Shown piece by piece: positions 13,259-25,075 of a stretch of DNA of 64,000 nt. The position numbers were made by a program, and so were the translations under genes. Under the pieces are notes generated by a model, which worked only from the letters and a program-made list of their open reading frames with translations, was not told the DNA's origin and did not search any database. The stretch is from Rosellinia necatrix. Taxonomy: Eukaryota > Ascomycota > Sordariomycetes > Xylariales > Xylariaceae. The stretch lies in assembly GCA_021209875.1 (NCBI GenBank), contig JAGYVD010000005.1, positions 3,758,001 to 3,822,000 of the forward strand. The letters run 5' to 3'. Within the stretch, counting starts at the first letter, position 1, and each line of letters starts with the position of its first letter.

Positions 13259-16200
13259 AAAAAAAATTAGTTTAATATAGTTTATGCTAACTATGTTTTA
13301 TAGCTTGAACATTATAACTTATTGTTTAATTATAAGCGGTAATTTTAGTTCTACTTTTTATAAATATAATAATAATTATAATATTTATTAATATCTGTAT
13401 TTTTTAACGGCTATTAAAACCGCTTTATTAAATTTTTTTAAATAATAATATATTTATAATGTTTACACCCGTTATATGTTTATTTTAATGCTACTAGTAT
13501 TTTTTTAGCAGAACATATTTAATTAAACTTTTGTTTTATTTAATTTAAAATAAATAGCTATTTTAAATATAATATTATATCGACTGTTTTACTACTATTT
13601 TTTCTAATTAATAGTTAATAAAAAACTATTATTAGTTTTTTATTATATATTATATTAAATCGCTATATTATTTATTTAATTTATATTGTTTAGCTAATAG
13701 ATTAAAATTAATTTTTTATTACTAAAAAAAAAAATAATAATATATTTATTTTAATAAGCTTTTTTTTTAAAATAAAAACGTTTAAAATAATAAAAATAAC
13801 TTTTAATATTTATTTAATTAATAAGTTTAATAATAAAGCTTTATAACTTAAAAGTTTATTTATAATTTAAATAATATATATTATATTAAATCGATAATAT
13901 ATAATAAACTAATATTCGTTTAATTTTTCTAGCTATATTGCAATTTTTTTTACACTTTTAACTTTAGTTTAAAAATAAATAACAAGTTTAAATAGTTTAT
14001 ATAAAACATAATAAAATAAAAAATTCTAGCATTAACTACCGATATTTTATTAAACATTTAATTAAGCTTAAAGCTTTTTTTTTTTAATAAAATTTCAAGT
14101 TTTTAAATTTAATAATTAAAATAATATAAATATAAAAATTTTTATAAATGTTATAATTTTATTTAAAATTTTAGTTCTAACAGGTTAAACCGCAAATTAA
14201 AAAATATTTTTTATTTTTATTTATAAAGCGTTAATAGCTAAATAATATTAAAAATAAAGTTTAAATTTTTATTACTTAAGTTTAAATTTTTAATAAATAA
14301 TAATAAAAACGTAACTTTATTTTTTAGTTTATATAAAAAGTTTCCGCATTTTTTTTTAATATTAAAAGTTTTTAGTCGGAGTAATAATAAGCGTTAGTTT
14401 TATATAAGTTTTTTAATATTTCTACTAGGTCTGCTTTTTTAATAAATAAATTTTAAATAAAAATTAAATAAAAAATTATTTTAATTTTTTTATTTTAAAA
14501 TAGTTCTTTAGTTCTGCTTATTATATAAAATAAAACTTATATTTAATAAATAATCTAACTTGTTTTTTAATAGTTTAAAACCTAAAGCTGTAACATTATT
14601 TAAAAAAAAGTTGTTTTTTTAAAAATAATCTAATTAAAATAAAAACAATTTAAAAAATAAAAATATAGAAAAATTAAATAAATTATTAAAAGTTTTTTTA
14701 ACGTATTATAATTATTTATAAAAATATTAAAAATATTTTTAATTTAAATAATAACTAATAAAAAAAATAAAACAGGTTTTAAAACTTTTTATAAAGCAGC
14801 TATTTATTAAATCCTATGTTTTTAAAACATAATAAATATATAAAGCTTTTATAAAGCTTTAGAACATTTTTATTTAAATATTATTTATTTAATATAATAA
14901 AAGCAGTTTTAAGTTAGTTTTATAATTTATTTTAATTGCTTAAAACTTATAAGCTGCGTTTTTTAAAAAACACTATATAATTTTTAAATTAAAATATTAA
15001 ATATTTTATTATGTTTATAAACTAGCTATTAAAGCTTTATTATTACTTAATTAATAAAAATATAGCAGCATATAAATTATTTTTTTTAGTTTTAATTTTA
15101 ATAAATATTTTATTTATGTTTTTAAGCTGAAATGTTTAAATAAATTAGCCTGGCCGTTTTTAATTAAAAAAGATTTTTTCGCAAAGTTTTTTATTTATTA
15201 TATATTTTAATTAATATAGTTTATAAAGTTTAATAAATTTATTTATTACGATAATATATTTTATTAAGTCCGTTATTTTTATATTTTTAAGCTAACTATA
15301 AAATAATCTTTTTATATATAATAAAATCTTTAAATATAAGCTTATTATTTTTAAATAACAGCTTTATTTCTAATAATAAATTATAATATTTTAAACTACT
15401 AGTTAATTATTTACTAAAGTTTATTAAATAATAACTATTACTTAAGTCGTTTTATTATTTTAAATCTTTTTATTTTTTTAACTTAAAAGCTTATAAATAA
15501 GTTATATATTTATTATAAATATTTATTAATTTAGCAGTCGTAGGCTTTTATAATAAATAAACGTTTAAATTATTTTTAAAACTATTAAATAAATCTTATG
15601 TTTACTATTATTTTAGCTTTATATTTATTAAATATTTTAAAATTTTAACAGAAAAACTTGTTCTGTTTAATAAACGTTAAAGCTAGATCTGCGTTAAATT
15701 AATTATTTAACTTTAAAACAATTATTTTTAATTATCGCAAATATTTATTTTAAGCATTAATATATTAAAATTATTTATTATTTAAAAGTAATAAATAAAC
15801 AGGTTTTTTATTTTAAAATTTTTAGCTAATTTATGCAGTACTAATAAAACAATTTTTTAAAGTTCTGCAAACTTAAAATTATTTCTTTTTTTTTTTCTTC
15901 TATTTTTATTTTTAAAATAAATAATATTATATATTCCTCCGACTTTTTTGTTTTAAAATATAATTAAACAAAGTTTACTAAAATTAATAGAAATAATAAA
16001 CAGAAAAGCTTATAAAAAATCTAGTTATATAAATTATTAAAAATAGTTTTTATAATAACAAATAATTAATAATTTATAAATTAATACTTAAAAAGCTTTT
16101 TTATTAAAATAAAAACAACTTTATTAATATTATAAGTTTAATATATAAGCTTAAAATATAAAATTAAATCTATTAAAACAAAAAAATAAAAATATTATAT

Positions 16201-19200
16201 TTAATAAAAGTTATTTTTTTTAAAAGTTTTAAGTTTTTATAGCTCGGTTAGTTTTTTAAATTATTATAGTTTTATTTTAAAATTTAATTTAAATATAAGC
16301 TTTATATTAGTTTTTAATTTTATAGTTATTAATGTTTTAATTTCCGCTAAAATTAATTTAATAATATTAATTGCTTTTTAATTATATTCCGATTATAAAT
16401 ATTTATATAATAAACTTTTTTTTTAATTTTTATTATTTAAATTTAAATCGTTATTACTTTTTTAATAAAGTTTTAAAGCTTTAATTATTTATTTTTAAAC
16501 GTTTTTTAAAATATTAAGCTTAATTAATATTGTTTTATTATTTAAAAATATATTTAGCTTTTTAATTTTTTAAAAATAATCTAATTAATAATATAATTAA
16601 TTATAGCAGCATTTTATTACAGCTAAGCTTTTTTAGTAGCAAATTATAAGTTTAATTTTAATTTATAATATAAGCATATATAATTAATATAATTTTTAAA
16701 TAATAAATAAAAATATTATATAGTAATAAATAAAAAAATGCTATTATTAGTTATTTTTAATTTTAATAGTTATAATATTATTTTTAATATTAATTTATAA
16801 CATTTAACGTAATTAGAACTAATAAATTTAAATAAAAAACTATTATTAATTAAATATTTTTTATTTAAACTAAACTTAGTTTTTTAAATATAACTAAAAT
16901 ATATTTTTTATTATTATTAACAGCTTAATTAATATATATAGCTTAAACTAACATAGTTAAAAAACTTATTTTTGCTGCTACTAAGTAGTATTTTTTTTTT
17001 TTTTTAAACTTTTATAGTTGTTTAAGCTTTATAATAAAAAACAGTTTTATTTTATAAATCAGCTAAGCTTAAATAATAAAAGATTTATTTAATAATTAGC
17101 TTTAAATAATATTAAAAACAGGGTTAATTTTAATAATTAGCTAATATTTATATAATTTTTATAGTTGTTTTTATAAGCTTAAATAAAAACGGTGTTTTAT
17201 TTAATAATTTATTTTTAAGCTTTAACTAGCCGTTAAATAAATTTTTTTATAATTTTTATTAAGCCTGCTTAGTTGTTTTATTTACAAAATTAAATAAAGT
17301 AATAACGGTTTAAATAATATATTTATTATTTTTTATTTTTTTAACTAGAAAAATATTACATATTTTAATATTATTATTTTTATTTTAAATAAATATTAGA
17401 TCTGCTAAAAACTTTTTATAAATTGTTTTTGTTTATAAAGTTAAACAGAAAAAATGTTTATATAATTAAATAACATTTAAGCAGTTTTAGTTTTATAAGC
17501 TTAAAAACGTTAGTTTTACTTTATATATAAATTTCTGCTTTTTTTTTAATATTTAAAAGTTGTAATTCTTTTATTAAAATCTATTATTATATTTATATTT
17601 ATATTAATAACAGCCAGCCTAAAAGCCTGTAGGGCTAAAAAACTTAAAAAAATTAAAAAAGCTGCAGAAGTTATATTTTGTTTTTAAAAAACAACGTTTA
17701 ATAAGTTATAATAAAAATCCGTTAATAATAATAATCCCTGTTCTATTATTTTATAAATACAAGCTTTTTTTTAATATAGCTTTTGTTTTTTTAAACATTT
17801 ATACACTTTATATCTTTTTATATTATAATTTTAATAAATTAAAATTAAATAAAGTTAATTTTATATTTTTTTATATTTCTTATATTTTTATTATATTTTT
17901 ATATATATTATATTTATTATATTTTAATATATTTTATAGTATTTTTTCTCTGGAATATTTTGCGCAGATTTTTTGTTTATTTAAAAACTATTGTTCTGCT
18001 ATGTTTTTTACAAAATTTAAATGTTTAAAATAATAATTATTATTTTAGTTTTAAATATATTTATATTTTTAGCTAAAAGTTATAAAAATATATATAATTA
18101 ATACTAGCTTAATAAAACTGTTTAAACATTTTATAATAAGCTTAATTATAATAGCTTAACAAATATTTATACGTGTTAAATCAGAACTAAAGTTTTAAAA
18201 AAAACCGAGGTAATATATATACTAGTAAAACAGGTACTACAAGTAGCAACGCTATTTTATACTATTTTAACGCAGTTTTAATAACTTTACTTATTTTTTT
18301 AATAAAATCGCTATTATTTATTTTAAACAGTTATAATTTTATATTTATTTAATTAAAAATTCCGATTTTTACCAGGTTTTAAAACATATATTATTATAAT
18401 ATTTACTATATATTAATATATATAAACGTTTATAAATTCTTTAAATCTAGTTATTAATTTTTAACTAATTAATTAATTAATAATTTATTTATAAATTTAG
18501 TTATTTTTTATAGCTTCTGCTATATATATTATAATATAAATTTTAATATAAATTTTTAATTAAATATTATTAGTTTTAAAAACAACTTATTAACACGATT
18601 TATTAATTTAGCTAAAAATTCTATTAGCAGTCGGTTAAAATTTTTAATCTAAGCTTTTAATTTTAAATCTTAGTTTATTACTTTTAAAAAAATCGGTTTA
18701 TAAAACTTTTTAAAAAGCCGTTTAATTTTTTATAAATTAGCGTTTATATATTAATATTATTTTTAAGCTTTATTTTTAAAACTTTTATAAAAATAGATTT
18801 TATTTTATTTTATAAAACTAAATTATTATTAAATAAAGCTGGATTTTTAAAACTTTTAAATATAAAAATTATATTTTTATATATTTTTCTAAGTTTTTAT
18901 TTAAGCTTTTTAAAAAAAAAATTTTAACAAATATTTTAAAGATTGCTTATTTAAATAAAAATTAAAAGTTTTAAAAGTTAAGCTATAAACTATATAAAAA
19001 TAATATAAATTTATTTAATTAAAAAAATTATAATATATTAAAAATTTTAATTAAAATATAAAAATTAAATATATTTTTTATACTAATAAAAAATAAATTA
19101 AATAATTTATTTAAGTTAGCTTAAATTTAAGTTTTAAGTTTTATATAAGCTTTTTAAACAGCTTAACGCTATATGTTTTTTTTAAGTTTAAGTTGTTTTA

Positions 19201-19719
19201 ATGTTTTAACTAGCTTAAAATTTTTTTATAAATCCTACGATTTAAAGTTTTATATTAACGTTATTAAATAAAAAAAACAAAATAACTATATTAAAATCGG
19301 TGTTAAATAATAAATCGCTATTATATAATAACAAAAACAGTTATTAAATTAACAATAATAAATGCTTTTTATTTTTTAAAGCTAATTTTATAATTTTAAT
19401 TAATAAGATCTTATTAAATAATAATAAAAAAATTAAATAAAAAAAATATATAAGTTTTAATTTGTTTAAAAACCTATAATTTAAATTAAAGCTTTTAGCA
19501 AAATATTTTAGTTTTATAATTTATAAATATATTAATCTGTTTTTAATCTTTAGTCTGTTATTATTGCTTTTTTTTTTATTTAATTTTTTTAAATAGCTAC
19601 TACTGGACTAAAAAACTTTTTAATAACTTAATTAACTAATAATTCTAATAATAAACAAATATATAAGTTATATTAAACCGTAGTAGGAAAAAACTACGCA
19701 AAAGAAAATTTAAATTCTG
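13259..19719. repeat. AT-rich RIP-degraded isochore, right part
   Basis: This is 6.5 kb of near-pure AT DNA with no gene-like frame. There are scattered short, slightly GC-richer patches (for example near 17,610-17,640), probably remnants of older repeats. Composition changes abruptly to normal near 19,720. Confidence 0.8.
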
Positions 19720-21340
19720 CAGCTCTTACTAATTTGTTAGGTTTAGAATAAGAAATAATGTTGTATTTGTTATGGAGCTATTTCCTAGGCTAAGGTGAAA
19801 AGTGGATAAGTTTAGGGTCCCGGGTGCACAGACCACCCTACAGTCCCTCATACCTAAGTAGGGCCGAGAGTAGCCACTGTAACCTTCAGCGAGATCCCAG
19901 GCTGCTGATTTAACCTCGGCTCTATTTAAAAAAGTTATGTTGGACAAGTGGTCAGCTAGCCAAAGGATGGCTTTCAATTTGACAATAGCCCGGTAGGTAT
20001 TAGTCATTCGCGTTGAGTATAGGTATACACCGAATTCGTTCATCTCGCTCTATCGGATCAGACCTGATTTAGAGTCATGACCCTGGAGTCACATTGGCTA
20101 TATCATGTAAAAATAGTGCGCAATGTTTGTGAGAGGACCCTCTGCGGCTATCTTACAATAAGGGCGTATTTGTACTTCGCACAGTCAGGACTGCCAACAC
20201 CGCATGAGTCACGAAGTCCTATTCAAAACAGGAATGAAGAACTGATGCCAATACCAACGGGGGCCAGCGGGTTTGCACAAAATGATAACCCGATGCCTTG
20301 CGCCCGAGGGTTATCGTCATGAGCCTGCACCCAAGGGTCCCTGGTTACCAAGGTAGCATGTTGTTGAAAGACTGTCGAATCAACATGTATTGTTAGATAA
20401 AGTATAACCCAGACGCCTCCCTGAGGTATGAGATTGCTACCTACTGTATTCAACTAACTACCTTTGCAGAATAAAAGCTCATATGATGCCTTTAAACTGC
20501 CTACTGATTAATACTAGACATAGGTAATTATAGCGAAACTAAAAGCTGTTCAGGGTGGCTAACATGTTTACAGGTGGCGTACCCTATTAATTGCGCCGTG
20601 CTACCAAAGAACTGCACACCTAATGTATTCGAATACGACTACCCTGATATCTAAGGAAGGCAATGTTTATTTTTGAGGAGTATAGATATATATCATCATG
20701 CTAATCCTAGCAATGAATATAGATCTACCCTTTGCTGCACGTTTCGTAGTGTAAAGACTCACATCTCATCTTGATCTTAATACGGATAACAGTTCCGTGT
20801 TTCTAGGATTACTTGATGCAACACACCAGGTGAAGAGAAAAATAACAATTGGGCTTGGTGAATATTAACCGTAATACGTTTCACAATCTGTTGGAAATTC
20901 CTACTTCAATGCTTGCCACTTCTCTCCTTATATTTATTTATAGATTGTAGTAATAGCAGTTGAGACGAGAATTGGTATGAGACTGTAGGTAACTAAACCT
21001 TAGTATCTCAGCACCCTGATGCGACACTGTAGGCACACACCCAGGCTTGCCGGGGCACAGTGGGTTAGGTAGTTAGACTTGGTCTGGGTAGGTAGTGGCC
21101 ATGGTGAACCCAAGGTTAGGTGCAGCGAATGTCAGCTTTATGAAATGTATGGCCTGCTATTGGTCCAAAAAGCTGCTAGAGCTGCAAGCTTCCACCCGGG
21201 GCCAGGCTGTGGCCTGTTGCCGAAAATCTACCGGAATTGAGATCTTTTTGCTCCTCCAAGCTTCCGCCTCTAACCCGACCGAAGAAAGTGTTGTCATTCG
21301 ACTTCAATTGCCAATCGTCCCCCGGCGAATCACCCTCACC
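19720..21340. other. Boundary and intergenic region upstream of QCR2
   Basis: Composition jumps to ordinary levels within a few tens of bases near 19,720. The stretch holds short open frames (for example a 104-codon frame on the minus strand, 19729-20043, and 81 codons on plus, 20077-20322). None resembles a known protein, and none has convincing introns or codon usage, so I call no gene. The part from about 21,000 should contain the QCR2 promoter and 5' leader. A frame open since 21,095 reaches the QCR2 start codon, but the sequence before that ATG does not look like QCR2. Confidence 0.6.
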
Positions 21341-22912
21341 ATGCTCCCTAGAACGGCTTTGTCTAGAGGCGTTCAGATTGCTGCCCGCAGGCAAGGCGGT
21401 GCGCAGCTCCGAGGCTACGCCGCCGCCGCCGCCTCTGGCTCCGCTATCCCGACCTCCTTTGCCTACGAAGTAGCCGACGTAGCTGGCATCAAAGTTGCTG
21501 CCCGAGATTCCCGCGGCCCTACCACGAAGCTCGCCATTGTCGCCAAGGCAGGGACGAGATATGAGCCCGCTCCCGGCCTCACAGTTGGCCTGGAGGAGTT
21601 CGCCTTCAAGGTAAGCTGGCGTGGCCATGGCAGACGTCGGGGTTGAGCTAATTAGGTGCAACCACTATAGGACACTACATCGCGGTCCGCCCTGCGCATT
21701 GTCCGAGAGGCCGAGCTCCTGGGAGGCCAATTAAATGCATACCACACCCGAGAGGCTTTAGTCGTCGAGGCTAGCTTCCTGCGCGAAGATATGCCCTACT
21801 TCACCGAACTCCTCGCCGAAGTAATATCTCAAACGAAATACACCAGTAAGTGCCCCTCGGGTTATCCAAAGTGTCCGGTTTATTCATTCCCTGTGCTTAG
21901 CATTCGAGTTCCACGAGGATGTCGAGAGAGTCCTACGTCTGAAGCAGGCTAAGCTTGCCAGCGATGCGTCCGCCCTTGCTCTAGATGCCGCCCATTCTGT
22001 TGCTTTCCACAACGGTCTCGGCGCCTCCTTGTATCCTTCGTCCTCTACTCCCCTCGGCAGCTACCTTAACGAACACGCCATTGCCGACTATTCAGGGGCC
22101 GTCTATAACAAATCGAACATCGCTCTTGTCGGTGATGGCGCCACAGCCCAGACCCTACACAACTGGGCTGAGAAGTTCTTTAAAAACACCCCTTCGTCCA
22201 CAACAAGCGGCGTGACACTCAACTCTAAGGCTACGACCTACTACGGCGGTGAGCAACGCGCCGCCAACAAAACAGGAAATTCCTTGGTGCTTGCGTTCCC
22301 CGGTTCTAGTTTCGGTACTTTCAAGCCCGAGATCGCCGTTCTCACGGCGTTGCTTGGGGGCCAGCCTAATATTAAATGGTCACCCGGATTTAGCGTCTTG
22401 TCAAAGGCTACCTTGGCTGCTCCTGGCGCAAACGCTTCCGCGACTAACTTTGCGTACTCGGATGCCGGCCTGCTTGCTATTCAAATCAATGGCGCCGCTG
22501 CTTCAGTCCGTAAGACAGCAGAGGAGGCTGTCAAGAGCCTTAAGAGCATCGCAGCGGGCTCAGTCAGCAAGGAGGATTTGACCAAGGCAGTGGCCAAGGC
22601 TAAGTTTGACGCGCTGGAGGCCAGTCAGTCTGGTGTCTCAACACTAATCTCGGCTGGTTCAGGCGTTGTACACACCGGCAAGCCTTTCCAAATTGTTGAG
22701 ACGGTTCAGTCAATCAATGGTGTCACGGCTGAGAAGCTTCAATCTGTGAGTCACTTTCCTCATTTTTTTCTTCCTTCTTTTTTCATTATCGTCTCTTACT
22801 AACTATTATGCGCCAGGCTGCGAAGGCTCTTCTCGATGGCAAGGCCACGGTGGCTGCGGTTGGCGACCTACACGTATTACCCTATGCTGAGGAGCTTGGC
22901 CTAAAGGTATAG
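21341..22912 (+). CDS. qcr2: Ubiquinol-cytochrome c reductase core protein 2 (complex III)
   Basis: This is a nuclear-encoded core subunit 2 of the mitochondrial cytochrome bc1 complex, a member of the M16 peptidase-like family, facing the matrix. Exons are 21341-21610, 21671-21845, 21901-22745 and 22817-22912, giving 461 aa, the usual length. The start is set by the strong context CACCATG and by a following basic, alanine-rich mitochondrial presequence (MLPRTALSRGVQIAARRQ, then RGYAAAAASG). The zinc motif HxxEH of active M16 peptidases is absent: the matching place reads GLEEFAFK, as expected for the non-catalytic core 2. Further family landmarks are LGGQLNAYHTRE in exon 2 and the C-terminal ATVAAVGDLHVLPYAEELG. 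ATP15 follows 561 bp downstream on the same strand. Identification is from recalled family sequence. Confidence 0.93.
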
Positions 22913-23473
22913 ATAAATGGGATGGGAATAAAAGTGTACCAACAGATAGTAGAGTTGAGTCTAGTCTTGTGCATATAGTCAACGTCCCTTAGAATTCCTT
23001 TTCTTGTTTACCACTCCTATCCGAAAATTAGGTGAAACAACAGAATTACTTTGGGGAGATAAATTTGGGCTGAGTAGATCATCTGCTTGAATAAATATTC
23101 GTGATGTATAGGTCACCCTACAGTTAAAAAGGCAAGGGCAATATAATACATATATAATACATGCATGCATCGAACCCCTAAAGACTTTCGAAGGGTCTTT
23201 TTTGGACGGCCGGATACCTTAGGTACCGCAACTGGCTGCAGGCTAGAGGGGTGCGAAAATCACGTGCTATCCACCCAGCTATGACAATGATGGGAGCACG
23301 CCCAGGCGACAGACCCGCCAGACGGCTGCCCGTAGTCGTTGGGGCTCCAGCCTTGAGAATGGCCAATTGGCGCAGTGGTTCCTCCGCAAAGCTCCTTATC
23401 CCGATTTTGCTTTAATTGAGCAACGTAACAGTCCAAACAATCACCTCAACACAACCCTCAAGCCACCGTCAAA
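22913..23473. other. QCR2-ATP15 intergenic region
   Basis: This 561-bp stretch must hold the QCR2 3' end and the ATP15 promoter. I see no gene in it. Confidence 0.5.
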
Positions 23474-23909
23474 ATGGTTTTCGCGTGGAAAGCTGCTGGC
23501 CTCACGTGAGTTGAACTACTCCCCGGACTAAACCTGCGACTTCGCCCCGGTCCGGCACCAATGCGAGGGCCCCAGTGTGTGCGGCCTTTTGCTAACCCAG
23601 TGGACCGATTGAATAGCTACAACCGCTACCTCGCCGTCGCCTCCCGCGTCGTGCGCCGAAGCCTGAAGGACGACAAGCGAATAGGCGCCGAGCGCCGGGG
23701 TGAAATGGATCTGCGATTTGCCAAGTGGGAGGTGAGTCGACTTTGCCCAGAAAAAGAAGAGGGAGGAGGACCGGATTAGAAACAGGACACCAATGCTGAT
23801 CGATGCTTCTTGTGCCTGATAGAACGGCAAGATGGGCGAGGCGAAGAACCTAGCCGATGCCAACGCCGCGGCCGCTGTCGCATCTGCCAACAGCGGCGGC
23901 ACCGCATAG
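23474..23909 (+). CDS. atp15: ATP synthase F1 subunit epsilon, mitochondrial
   Basis: This is a tiny three-exon gene (23474-23505, 23617-23731, 23823-23909) encoding 77 aa. The protein starts MVFAWKAAGLTYNRYLAVA and continues with RVVRRSLKDDKR; this is the eukaryotic mitochondrial epsilon family (yeast Atp15), which sits at the foot of the F1 central stalk beside gamma and delta. Fungal members are 60-80 aa and typically start near the mature N-terminus with W/Y-rich residues, as here. The C-terminus is low-complexity alanine-rich (ADANAAAAVASANSGG), an extension typical of filamentous fungi. Splicing is supported by the conserved phase (AC|C giving Thr) and a GCTAAC branch site at 23591 in intron 1. 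No single exon is long enough to stand out in a raw frame scan. Confidence 0.88.
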
Positions 23910-25075
23910 AACCCCGCCAAGCTCTCGACCTGATAGACAATGTGATGAAGGTGCCTATGAGCATGTTCCGGAGTCGGCTACGATAGAATAGGGGTCCACG
24001 GTTGGAAAGGGCTGCTCTGAGTAGCCCAATGTAAAGCTGTACAAAACAAATCATACCAAAGGCATTTTCATGATCAGTTGTTCAAGCACGGCGTTCTTAT
24101 TCTCGCTAATGATCGCTTGTCTGCGTTGTGATACTCTGGGCTGTTATGTGCCATGGAGCACCAATTGCGGCTTGTCATCTCTCACCAGCAGATTGCCATG
24201 ATCCGCGGAATTCGGTCGTCACTTTGGTAAACACGGTTGACTTGGAAATATCATTCTCTTTATTCTGTTGTGGTAACTATTAGGTACTCATAGGTGGAAG
24301 TACGAACCCGGCATTGTTTCGGTACATCCGGCCTATATCTGACTACCAGTATCCAATTACTGCCCACCATAGAATTCTGGGTACCTACCGGGTAGGTAGA
24401 GCCCCATGAGACAATCTTCAATTGGGTACCTACTTACCTGAGTACCTACCTGCCTGCCAACCATGCAACACACCAACCGGCCTACCGGGCTCGGCTTTTA
24501 TTTTCAGGAAACACCAGTGGTGGAAGTACCTTGCCGTGATAATTTTGAGCCGGCGGCTCAAATCTCCTGTCATACCTCATACATGAGTTAAGTACCTACC
24601 TACCTTACCTACCTTACCTAACCAAGGTAGGCAGTAGATACCTGCCCGGCGCAACATTCTATAAACGCAAAACCACTCACTATTAGTAAGTAAGTACCTA
24701 CTATAGAATCATACTACTTGTCTTAGACATTAGCTTCGTGCCGTGCCTACTACCTATTTGCCAAACCTGCTTGTCGTGCCTACTTCGATATTTTGGGTTT
24801 CCCTCCTAAAACCGGCACTTGCCCTGACGCTTTTAGGGTACTTACATGCCTGGATAGCCTCCGTGCCCCCATTTTCAAGTGCATGAGGTCCTCTGGGTCT
24901 CCTGTGGATCAACGCTTCCCACTCGCTGCTACCGCATTTGCGAGGCTCTACTTGCTACCTAGGTAAGGTGCTACGACGCCGACTTGTTCTTGCCCTTGCT
25001 TAAGTTTACCGGGTACCTGGTCTAGCCTACTTGCACTTGGCCTTGGGGTGCAACTCTATCTATTCCACTACCGAA
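23910..25075. other. Intergenic region with TACCTA-type repeats
   Basis: About 1.17 kb between ATP15 and MAK10. The stretch 24,340-24,720 is crowded with ACCTACC/GGTAGG/GTACC motifs on both strands, including several short runs of CCTA. No coding frame is recognisable. It should contain the ATP15 3' end and the MAK10 promoter. Confidence 0.6.

Noticed and set aside
19729..20043. 104-codon minus-strand frame at the isochore border
   Set aside because: It resembles no known family, has no supporting exon structure and no usual upstream signals. It was kept only as part of the boundary description.
21095..21340. Upstream in-frame extension of QCR2
   Set aside because: The frame is open, but the extra 82 residues do not look like a QCR2 N-terminus. 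CACCATG at 21341 followed by a mitochondrial presequence is a better start.
23366..23450. tRNA-like A-box (TGGCGCAGTGG) upstream of ATP15
   Set aside because: No matching B-box (GGTTCGANTCC) or acceptor stem follows within a tRNA length.
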